Shown piece after piece: positions 7,909 through 15,149 of a stretch of DNA of 64,000 nucleotides. The stretch comes from DASUPK01 sp963804595 (GTDB lineage Bacteria; Actinomycetota; Thermoleophilia; Solirubrobacterales; 70-9), in the NCBI GenBank assembly GCA_963804595.1, contig CAWDQZ010000009.1, positions 310,001 to 374,000 on the forward strand, written 5' to 3'. Under the pieces are notes generated by a model, which made no database searches, had not been told where the DNA came from, and worked only from the letters and a program-made list of their open reading frames with translations. Both the position numbers and the translations under genes were made by a program. Every line of letters starts with the position of its first letter. Positions within the stretch are counted from its first letter, which is position 1.

Positions 7909-8604
7909 ATGGCCAACGCGCTCAAATCGATAACCCTGCGCCGCCTCGCGGTCGCGACCGTCCTGGTCATGGGGGCTGGCTACGCGCTCGCCTTCTTCGC
8001 CGCGCCGGAGGACGCCGACCAGGGGTTCATCCAGAAGATCTTCTATCTGCACGTGCCGCTCGCGACCGTGGCACTGGGCGGCTGGATCGTCGCGGCGATC
8101 CACGCCATCCGCCACCTGCGCACGGGCGACCCCAAGTACGACGCCCGCTCCTACGTCTCGATCCACATCTCCGTGATCTTCGGGCTGGCCGTGCTGCTCA
8201 CCGGCGCGATCTGGGCGAAGGGTTCCTGGGGCGTCTGGTGGGAGTGGAAGGAGCCGACGCTGGTCAGCTTCCTGATCGTCTTCCTGCTCTACGCGACCTA
8301 CTACCCCCTGCGCTACGCGATCGAGGACCGCGACCGCCAGGCGCGCTACGCCTCCGTCTTCGCGATCACGGCCGGCGCCTTCGTCCCGCTCAACTTCCTC
8401 GCCGTCCGGCTGGCGCAGCCGCTGATCCACCCGCGCACCTTTTCCTCCGCCGGAGGCCTGCCGGATTCGATGCTGTGGCCGTTCCTCGTCTGCCTCGTCG
8501 GGATGGCGATGCTATGGGCCACCCTGGTCTGGTTCGAGCTCGACTCGAAGGCCGCCTCGGCCCATCTGAAGCGGATCCGCCGCGCGCTGGAGGCCACGGC
8601 GTGA
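7909..8604 (+). CDS. ccmC: haem-handling membrane protein CcmC (cytochrome c biogenesis)
   Basis: A 231-residue six-helix membrane protein of the CcmC/CcsA superfamily. The Trp-rich haem-binding segment reads GVWWEWKEPTL (about residues 109-119), preceded by a His in FYLHVPLA and followed by another near AQPLIHPRTF; these two His are the expected axial haem ligands. CcmC hands haem to CcmE. No ccmE or ccmF is present in this window, so the rest of the pathway must lie elsewhere. Downstream gene overlaps by 4 bp. Confidence 0.92.
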   Translation: MANALKSITLRRLAVATVLVMGAGYALAFFAAPEDADQGFIQKIFYLHVPLATVALGGWIVAAIHAIRHLRTGDPKYDARSYVSIHISVIFGLAVLLTGAIWAKGSWGVWWEWKEPTLVSFLIVFLLYATYYPLRYAIEDRDRQARYASVFAITAGAFVPLNFLAVRLAQPLIHPRTFSSAGGLPDSMLWPFLVCLVGMAMLWATLVWFELDSKAASAHLKRIRRALEATA

Positions 8605-8861
8605 TCCCGCTCCTCGCGATCGAGAACTCCGACCGCTACGTGGGCGGGGCCTATCTCGTCTTCCTGCTCCTGCTGCTGATCTACGTGGCGATCATGGCTG
8701 CGAAGCTGAGCCGCATCCAGCGCGAGCTCGGCTCGCTCGCCGACCTGGCCGAGAGGCAGCACCCGCGCCGGCCCGATCACGACGTCGGGCAGATCCGCGA
8801 GCGCGAGCAGGACATGGACTCCGTCAGGGAGGAGACCCAGAGGGAGGAGGCGGCCCGATGA
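8601..8861 (+). CDS. small membrane protein in the CcmD position
   Basis: An 86-residue protein starting at GTG 8601, overlapping ccmC (GTGA) and ending inside the hemA start (ATGA). It has a single N-terminal transmembrane helix (GAYLVFLLLLLIYVAIMAA, about residues 16-34) followed by a charged, possibly coiled-coil tail rich in Arg, Glu and Gln. Position and topology match CcmD, the small partner of CcmC, but the tail is longer than usual and sequence similarity is too weak to prove it. Confidence 0.7.
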   Translation: MIPLLAIENSDRYVGGAYLVFLLLLLIYVAIMAAKLSRIQRELGSLADLAERQHPRRPDHDVGQIREREQDMDSVREETQREEAAR

Positions 8862-10207
8862 GCGGCCTCCTCGCCCTCGGCGTATCGCACCGCACTGCCC
8901 CCCTTGCGCTGCGCGAGCAGCTGGCGCTGACCGAGGGACGGGCCGCGGGAGTACTGAGCGCGCTGGTCTCAGAGGAGCCCATCTCGGAGGCCGCGGCACT
9001 CTCCACCTGCAACCGCACCGAGCTCTATCTCGTTGCAACCGACTCGGTCGAGGCCGAGACGGCGGGGCTCGGCGTCCTCGCGCGCGAGGCGGGTATCCCT
9101 CCGACGGAGCTCCTCGGCCCGCTCTATTCGCTCCGAGGCACCGAGGCCGCGCGGAACCTCTACCGGGTGACCGCAGGTCTCGACTCGATGATCCTCGGCG
9201 AGGCCGAGATCCAGGGCCAGGTGAAGCGCGCCTACGAGCTCGCTCTGGTCGAGGGCGCCACCGGGCCGATCCTGAACCGGATGTTCCGGGGCGCCCTTGC
9301 CGCCGGCAAGCGCGCGCGGACCGAGACCGCGGTCGGCGAGAAGGGCGTCTCGATTCCGTCGGTGGCGGTCGAGCTCGCCCAGCGCAACCTCGGCGACCTC
9401 TCGGCCCGGCGCGTTCTCCTGATCGGCGCCGGCGAGACCTCCGAGCTCACGGCGCGCGCGCTCGCGGCGCGCGGCTCCGACGCCGTCTTCATCGCGAATC
9501 GCGGCTACAAGAGGGCCATCTCGCTGGCGGAGAAGTTCGGTGGCATCGCCGTTCGAATCGACGAGCTGCCAACCCAGCTGGCGAGCGCCGACATCGTCGT
9601 CTCGACGACCAACTCGCCACACCACCTGATCGAGCGCTCCGAGCTCGAGCTGCTGATGAGCCAACGCGAGGGCGCGCCGCTCCTCCTCATCGACCTGGCC
9701 GTGCCGCGGGACATCGATCCCGAGTGCCGGGAGATCGACGGTGTGAGCCTCTACGACGTCGACGAGGTGCAGGCGATCGTCGAACGCAACGCCTCCGGTC
9801 GGGAGGCCGAGGCCCGCCGCGCGAGCGGGATCCTGGACGCCGAGCTCTCCCGCTTCGAGCGCTGGCTCGGCGCCCAGGAGGTCATGCCGACGGTCACGGG
9901 CCTGCGCGAGAGGGCCGACGCGATCGTCTCTCAGGTGCTCGCCGAGAACGCCACCCGCTGGGAGAGTCTCTCGGCGACCGACCGCGAGCGCGTGGAGATG
10001 CTCGCCCGCGCGATCGCCAACCGGCTCCTCCACGAACCCACGGTCCGGCTCAAGGGGGTGGCCGATCGCGAGGACGCGTACCTGCAGGTGAGCGCCCTCC
10101 GCGAGCTGTTCGGCCTCGATGCCGGCACCGAGCCCGAGGCCGACTCCGGCGAGGGCGCCGATGTCGCCTCTCTCGACGAGAGGCGACATCGCAGCGAGCG
10201 TGGCTGA
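8858..10207 (+). CDS. hemA: glutamyl-tRNA reductase HemA
   Basis: A 449-residue enzyme that reduces glutamyl-tRNA(Glu) to glutamate-1-semialdehyde, the first committed step of C5 tetrapyrrole synthesis. The N-terminus has GVSHRTAPLALRE and the catalytic Cys at residue 51 in STCNRTELY. The segment LYRVTAGLDSMILGEAEIQGQVK is family-diagnostic, and the NADPH domain contains LLIGAGETSELTARAL. The C-terminal dimerisation helix region ends in an acidic tail. It overlaps the ccmD-like gene by 4 bp and hemC by 8 bp, so haem synthesis is co-transcribed with cytochrome c maturation genes. Confidence 0.97.
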   Translation: MSGLLALGVSHRTAPLALREQLALTEGRAAGVLSALVSEEPISEAAALSTCNRTELYLVATDSVEAETAGLGVLAREAGIPPTELLGPLYSLRGTEAARNLYRVTAGLDSMILGEAEIQGQVKRAYELALVEGATGPILNRMFRGALAAGKRARTETAVGEKGVSIPSVAVELAQRNLGDLSARRVLLIGAGETSELTARALAARGSDAVFIANRGYKRAISLAEKFGGIAVRIDELPTQLASADIVVSTTNSPHHLIERSELELLMSQREGAPLLLIDLAVPRDIDPECREIDGVSLYDVDEVQAIVERNASGREAEARRASGILDAELSRFERWLGAQEVMPTVTGLRERADAIVSQVLAENATRWESLSATDRERVEMLARAIANRLLHEPTVRLKGVADREDAYLQVSALRELFGLDAGTEPEADSGEGADVASLDERRHRSERG

Positions 10208-11129
10208 GCGACCACTTCGGCTCGGGACGCGCGGCAGCGCCCTCGCCCTCGCGCAGGCGAACGCCGTCGCCAAGCTGATCGGCGGCGCAGAGGTCGTGCC
10301 GATCAAGACCTCTGACCAGCCTGAAACGGGTCGGGCTGACGCGCGCCCTCGCACACACTCGGACAAGGCCCGCTTCGTCATGGAGATCGAGCAGGCGCTG
10401 CTCGCCGGAGAGGTCGACCTCGGGGTGCATTCGGCAAAGGACCTGCCGACCGATCTTCCCGATGGGCTCGAGATCGCCGGCGTCCCAGAGCGGGCGGACC
10501 CTCGCGATGCGTATCTCGGGCGGGTCAACTCCCTGGGCGACGCTCCCCTCGGCCAGAGGATCGGTACCTCGAGCCTGCGTCGCCGCGCCCAACTCCTGGC
10601 CCAGCGCCCGGATCTGGAGGTGGTCGCGCTGCACGGCAACGTGGATACACGGCTGGCGCGCCTCGAGACGGGTGACTTCGATGCCCTGGTGCTCGCCATG
10701 GCCGGGCTGATGCGCCTCGGGCGGGCGGAGGAGGCCATGCCCGTGGAATTCGACGAGCTGATTCCTGCGCCAGGGCAGGGAGCGATCGCGATCGAGTCCC
10801 GCCACTCGGACAACCGCGGAACCACCGCAGCAGAATCGATCACGGACCGAGGGTCGCTTGGCAGGCTGAGCGCCGAGCGCTCGCTGGTTGCGGCTCTCGA
10901 TGCGAGCTGCAACACCCCGCTCGGGGCCATCGCGACGCTCGAACGGGGAGGCCGCATGCGCTTGCGCGCCTTCTGCGGGCTGCCGGACGGCAGCGAATGG
11001 CTCCGCGACGAGCTCGAGGAGGACGCCTCGGACCCCGAGGGGCTCGGCGTCGCCCTCGCTCAGCGGATGAAGACGGCGGGGGCGGCGGACATCCTGAAGC
11101 GGGCCGAATCGATGATGGCCGGGACATGA
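10200..11129 (+). CDS. hemC: porphobilinogen deaminase HemC
   Basis: A 309-residue hydroxymethylbilane synthase that condenses four porphobilinogen units. Recognisable are LRLGTRGSALALAQA at the N-terminus, VHSAKDLPTDLP with the catalytic Asp region, GTSSLRRRAQL, and the dipyrromethane-anchoring Cys at about residue 237 in LDASCNTPLG. GTG 10200 was chosen over ATG 10161 because the shorter form matches family length and homology starts at once; overlap with hemA is then 8 bp. hemB and hemL are not in the window. Confidence 0.95.
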   Translation: MAERPLRLGTRGSALALAQANAVAKLIGGAEVVPIKTSDQPETGRADARPRTHSDKARFVMEIEQALLAGEVDLGVHSAKDLPTDLPDGLEIAGVPERADPRDAYLGRVNSLGDAPLGQRIGTSSLRRRAQLLAQRPDLEVVALHGNVDTRLARLETGDFDALVLAMAGLMRLGRAEEAMPVEFDELIPAPGQGAIAIESRHSDNRGTTAAESITDRGSLGRLSAERSLVAALDASCNTPLGAIATLERGGRMRLRAFCGLPDGSEWLRDELEEDASDPEGLGVALAQRMKTAGAADILKRAESMMAGT

Positions 11130-12646
11130 GCGAGGGCACGGGCATCGTCTTCCTCGTGGGTGCCGGCCCGGGCGACCCGGGCCTGATGACGATCCGGTCC
11201 CTCGACCTGATCGTGGCCGCCGACGTGATCGTCCACGACCGCCTGATTCCCGGCGACGCCCTCGTGGCGGCGCGGGCGGACGCCGAGATCCTCTACGTCG
11301 GCAAGGAGCCCGGCGAGGCGAGCGTGCCGCAGGAGGGGATCGAGGAGCTGCTGATCGAACGGGCGCGCGCCGGCAAGATCGTCGTCCGGCTGAAGGGCGG
11401 CGACCCGTTCGTCTTCGGGCGCGGCGGCGAGGAGGCCGAGGCGCTGGCCGATGCCGACATCCCCTTCGAGGTGGTTCCCGGGATCACCGCCGGCGTCGCG
11501 GCTCCTGCCTACGCCGGCATCCCGGTCACCCACCGGGACGACGCCTCCGCCGTCGCCTTCGTCACCGGCCACGAGGACCCCGAGAAGGCGGACTCGGCTC
11601 TCGACTACGAGGCACTGGCGCGGTTCCCGGGGACGCTCGTCCTCTACATGGGCGTCCGGGCACTGCCCCGGATCGCCGAGGCGCTGATCTCCGCGGGACG
11701 TGACCCGTCGGAGCCCGCCGCGGTGGTCGAGCGGGGCACGCTTCCCGGTCAGCGCACCGTGAGCTCGACGCTGGAGGGCATCGCGGGCGCCGCCGATGAG
11801 GCGAACATCGAGCCGCCGGCCGTCACCGTCGTCGGTCAGGTCGCGGCTCGCCGCGAGCGGATCGCCTGGCTCGAGCGCCGCCCGCTCCACGGCCAGCGCG
11901 TCGTCGTCACCCGCGCTCGAGCGCAGGCGAGCGAGCTTGCCCGTCAGCTGGACGCGCTCGGCGCGGAGCCGATCGAGCTGCCCGCGATCCGGATCGAGCC
12001 CCGGCTCGACTCGGACGAGGTCCGCCGCGCCGTCGAGAGCCTGCACGCCTACGCGCTCGTCTGCCTGACGAGCCCCAACGGAGTCAACCTGCTGTTCGAG
12101 GCGATGGCGGCGCAGGGACGTGACGCCCGCGCTCTGGCGAACGCGAGCGTCGCGGCGATCGGCGCCGGCACAGAGGCGGCGCTCGCGGCCCACGGCGTGC
12201 TCGCCGACATCGTCCCCGAGCGCTTCGTCGCGGAGGAGCTGGTCGAGGCGCTCGACCGGCTCGAGCTGCGGGACAAGCCGGTGCTGATCGCGCGCGCCGC
12301 CGAGGCGCGCGAGTTGCTGCCCGACGCGTTGCGGAGGAAGGGCGCGCAGGTCGACGTGGTCACCGTGTACGAGACCGTCGCCGAGGCACCGGAGCCCGAG
12401 GCGCTCGAGCGCGCCCGGGATGCCGACTTCATCACCTTCACCTCGTCCTCGACCGTCCGCAACTTCGTCCAGGCGGCGGGGGACGGCATTCCGGGGGGAG
12501 CTCGCATCGTCTCCATCGGCCCGGTGACCAGCCAGGCAATCCGCGAAGCCGGGCTCGCCGTAGACGTTGAAGCTGAACGGCACGACATCGAGGGCCTCGT
12601 AGGCGCTCTCCTCGACGCGGCGGCGAAGACAGCTGCCACCGATTGA
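11126..12646 (+). CDS. cobA/hemD: fused uroporphyrinogen-III C-methyltransferase / uroporphyrinogen-III synthase (CobA-HemD)
   Basis: A 506-residue two-domain protein. Residues about 5-250 are a SAM-dependent uroporphyrinogen III methyltransferase: VGAGPGDPGLMT, LKGGDPFVFGRGGEE and PGITAGVAAPAYAGIPVTHR are the classic signatures. Residues about 260-506 are HemD: ITFTSSSTVRNF is typical of uroporphyrinogen III synthase. The fusion makes uroporphyrinogen III and diverts part of it to precorrin-2 (sirohaem/cobalamin). Start ATG 11126 overlaps hemC by 4 bp. It closes the ccm-hem run. Confidence 0.95.
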   Translation: MSEGTGIVFLVGAGPGDPGLMTIRSLDLIVAADVIVHDRLIPGDALVAARADAEILYVGKEPGEASVPQEGIEELLIERARAGKIVVRLKGGDPFVFGRGGEEAEALADADIPFEVVPGITAGVAAPAYAGIPVTHRDDASAVAFVTGHEDPEKADSALDYEALARFPGTLVLYMGVRALPRIAEALISAGRDPSEPAAVVERGTLPGQRTVSSTLEGIAGAADEANIEPPAVTVVGQVAARRERIAWLERRPLHGQRVVVTRARAQASELARQLDALGAEPIELPAIRIEPRLDSDEVRRAVESLHAYALVCLTSPNGVNLLFEAMAAQGRDARALANASVAAIGAGTEAALAAHGVLADIVPERFVAEELVEALDRLELRDKPVLIARAAEARELLPDALRRKGAQVDVVTVYETVAEAPEPEALERARDADFITFTSSSTVRNFVQAAGDGIPGGARIVSIGPVTSQAIREAGLAVDVEAERHDIEGLVGALLDAAAKTAATD

Positions 12647-12675
12647 ACGTCCAACTCGACCAGGGGAGGAGACCA

Positions 12676-13518
12676 ATGAACGGTCGGAAGCCAATGATCA
12701 AGCCATTCATCGCGGCCGCGGTGGGCGTCACAGCTCTGCTCGCGACGACGGGAACTGCGTTCGCGGGCACCGCGGACTATGCGAGCACAGCGACCTTCGG
12801 GATTCCAGGCGACACCGGGCAGGCAGGATTGCCATCACAGGTCTTCGTTCCGCCCGGGCGGACGTCGGTGCAATCGCTTCAGCTGACTGAGGTCGGGCCC
12901 AGCTATGGCGGAGGCGGGGGCGCGGACTTCTCAATGAGATTGAAAAGTCCCACCGGAACCGAGATAACGCTGATCAGCAATGGCTGCGCCACTTACCCCA
13001 ACACCTCTGCGTTCACGATCAGTGATACGGCCACGAACCCCATCGACGGCAACGGCGCCTTCTGCACAGCGCTCAACGGAGGGAATCCGACTACGGCAGG
13101 CAAGCCCACCGAGCCGCTTTCAGCCTTCAATGGGCAGCCGAGCGTTGGAACATGGACAGTGACGGTGGTCGATGCGCCACTTGGCCCGCCGCGGGGCAGT
13201 TGGAACGGGTGGAATCTGGAGATCAACCATGCAAATCCCACCCTGAAGGCCGATCCAGCGCCGTTCAAGATCAAGAAGAAGTTCGCGATCAGCGCGGTCT
13301 GCGACGCCAACTGCAGAGTGACCACAGGCGGTGCGGCCGGCGCGACCACCACCCAGCTGACCGCCAACAGCCCGGGCACGATCATCGCTCCCGCGTCCAA
13401 GAAGGCGCAGAAGAAGGGCAAGGGAATGGTGACGCTGGCCGCCACCGATGAGACCGGCGGCACGGCGACCACAACGGTCAACGCGAAGACGCTGAAGACC
13501 AAGAAGAAGGCGACATAG
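12676..13518 (+). CDS. secreted protein with stand-alone P/Homo B-like domain
   Basis: A 280-residue exported protein. A strong Shine-Dalgarno (AGGGGAGGA at 12662-12670) supports ATG 12676, unlike most neighbours. A signal peptide covers about residues 1-30 (cleavage near AFAG). Residues about 45-190 resemble the P domain of proprotein-convertase and bacterial proteases: SLQLTEVG, LKSPTGTEITLI and GTWTVTVVDAP followed by GWNLEI. No protease domain is attached. The rest has a Cys pair (VCDANCRV) and a Lys-rich tail typical of Thermoleophilia surface proteins. Function unknown; probably an extracellular or wall-associated beta-sandwich. Third-position GC looks lower than in neighbours. Confidence 0.8.
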   Translation: MNGRKPMIKPFIAAAVGVTALLATTGTAFAGTADYASTATFGIPGDTGQAGLPSQVFVPPGRTSVQSLQLTEVGPSYGGGGGADFSMRLKSPTGTEITLISNGCATYPNTSAFTISDTATNPIDGNGAFCTALNGGNPTTAGKPTEPLSAFNGQPSVGTWTVTVVDAPLGPPRGSWNGWNLEINHANPTLKADPAPFKIKKKFAISAVCDANCRVTTGGAAGATTTQLTANSPGTIIAPASKKAQKKGKGMVTLAATDETGGTATTTVNAKTLKTKKKAT

Positions 13519-13521
13519 GAT
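13516..13521 (+). promoter_or_regulatory. putative -10 element (leaderless) for the SAM hydrolase-type gene
   Basis: TAGGAT is followed by exactly 6 nt (ccggcc) and then GTG 13528. This is a textbook leaderless layout, and the same TAGGAT plus 7-nt arrangement precedes pyrE. The element overlaps the stop codon of the preceding secreted protein. Confidence 0.45.
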
Positions 13522-13527
13522 CCGGCC

Positions 13528-14343
13528 GTGGCGACGCCGCGGCCGATCACCTTCCTCTCCGACTACGGGTACGAGGACGAGTTCGCGGGCGTCTGCCGGG
13601 CGGTGATCGCGCAGATCGCGCCGGGGGCGCCGCTGATCGACCTGAGCCACGGGATCGCCCGCCAGGACGTGAGTCAGGGGGCGATCGTGCTCGCCAACGC
13701 GCTGCCCCCCTGCCCCCCCGGGGTGCACCTGGCAGTGGTCGACCCGGGCGTGGGCTCGGCCCGGCGAGCGGTCGCGGTGGCCGCCGCCGAGGGGCGCATC
13801 CTCGTGGGACCCGACAACGGCCTGCTCACGCGTGCGCTCGATCGGCTGGGCGGCGCCCTCGACGCCGTCGAGCTGTCGCGCTCCCCCTTCCGCCTCGAAC
13901 CGGTCTCAGCGACCTTCCACGGCCGTGACCTGTTCGCGCCGGTCGCGGCCCACCTCTCGCTCGGCGCGCGGCTGGACGAGGCCGGTGAGGCGATCGATCC
14001 CGGGTCACTGGTGACGCTCGACCTGACCACACCCGAGATCGGAGCGGATGAGGTAGTCGCTCACGCGATCCACGTCGACGGCTACGGCAACGTGACCCTC
14101 GATCTCGACGCGTCGATGCTCTCCGACGGACCGTTGCGGCCGGGCGGGGCCATGGACGTGCGGGCGCCGGACGGCCGCTTCGAGGCGGTCTGGGCGCGGA
14201 CCTTCACCGACTTCGACTCCGGCGCCGTGCTGCTCTTCGAGGATTCATCGGGCGCGATGGCCCTCGCGGTGAGCGGCGGCAGCGCCGCGGGCCTGCTGAA
14301 CCTCGAGGCCGGCGGCGAGGTGGCGCTGCGACCGCTGAGGTGA
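13528..14343 (+). CDS. SAM hydroxide adenosyltransferase / DUF62-family protein
   Basis: A 271-residue protein of the fluorinase/chlorinase/SAM hydrolase fold. The start ITFLSDYGYEDEFAG carries the conserved Asp-Tyr-Gly pattern, ISLSH-like DLSHGIARQDV follows, and AVVDPGVGS is the family signature. Characterised bacterial and archaeal relatives hydrolyse S-adenosylmethionine to adenosine and methionine; true halogenases are rare. GTG 13528 lies 6 nt after a TAGGAT box. It overlaps birA by 4 bp. Confidence 0.9.
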   Translation: MATPRPITFLSDYGYEDEFAGVCRAVIAQIAPGAPLIDLSHGIARQDVSQGAIVLANALPPCPPGVHLAVVDPGVGSARRAVAVAAAEGRILVGPDNGLLTRALDRLGGALDAVELSRSPFRLEPVSATFHGRDLFAPVAAHLSLGARLDEAGEAIDPGSLVTLDLTTPEIGADEVVAHAIHVDGYGNVTLDLDASMLSDGPLRPGGAMDVRAPDGRFEAVWARTFTDFDSGAVLLFEDSSGAMALAVSGGSAAGLLNLEAGGEVALRPLR

Positions 14344-15110
14344 ACAAGGAGGCCGGATCAGGGGGCGCGACCGTGGGCTTCGGCAGCCCCCACCGCCATT
14401 TGCGTCGCACCGACTCGACCAACGAGCGCGCCAAGGACCTGGCCCTCGGCGGAGCGCCCGGTGGCCTGGTGATCACCGCCGACGAGCAGAGCGCCGGGCG
14501 CGGCCGCCGCGGGAACGAGTGGTTTGCCACCTCGGGTGCCAGCCTGCTCTACTCGGCCCTGCTGCGTCCCTTTGAGGCGGACGGCGCCGCCCTTCTGCCG
14601 CTCGCCGTGCCCCTGGCGATCTGCGAGGCCGCCGAGGAAGTCGCGCCGGTCCGCTGCCAGGTGAAGTGGCCGAACGACGTCTGGATCGACGAGCGCAAGG
14701 TCGCGGGCGTGCTCGTCGAGGCGCGCCCGGAGGAGGGCTGGGCCGTGATCGGCGTTGGCGTGAACGTCGCGATCCCGCAGGAGCACTTCCCGCCGGAGCT
14801 TCGTGAGACGGCGACCTCGCTGCTCCCCACCGAGGCCGAGGACGGGGTGCCGCCGGGCGGCGCGCCGGGCGTCCGGCACGCGCTCGCGGCGCTGAACGAA
14901 TCACTCGGCCGCTGGGTGTCTACCGGCGGCGACGAGGTGCTGGCCGCCTTCCGGGCTCGGGACGCGCTCTCCGGCAGGCGGATCTCATGGGAGGACGGCG
15001 AGGGCACGGCCGATGGGATCGACGAGCGCGGCCACCTGGTCGTGAAGAGGGCCGACGGTGAGACGGTCTCGCTCGGCGCCGGGGAGGTCCACCTCGCGCT
15101 CGGGCGCTAG
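14340..15110 (+). CDS. birA: biotin--[acetyl-CoA-carboxylase] ligase BirA (monofunctional)
   Basis: A 256-residue biotin protein ligase. DSTNERAKDLA opens the catalytic domain, the nucleotide/biotin loop is SAGRGRRGNEW, and KWPNDVWIDERKVAGVLVE is the catalytic-Lys and dimer segment. There is no N-terminal winged helix, so it lacks the repressor function of Escherichia coli BirA. Starts at GTG 14340, overlapping the previous stop. Converges with the helicase gene. Confidence 0.94.
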   Translation: MNKEAGSGGATVGFGSPHRHLRRTDSTNERAKDLALGGAPGGLVITADEQSAGRGRRGNEWFATSGASLLYSALLRPFEADGAALLPLAVPLAICEAAEEVAPVRCQVKWPNDVWIDERKVAGVLVEARPEEGWAVIGVGVNVAIPQEHFPPELRETATSLLPTEAEDGVPPGGAPGVRHALAALNESLGRWVSTGGDEVLAAFRARDALSGRRISWEDGEGTADGIDERGHLVVKRADGETVSLGAGEVHLALGR

Positions 15111-15149
15111 CTCATCACGTCCCAGAAGGGCCCCTGCCGCGCCACCCGG

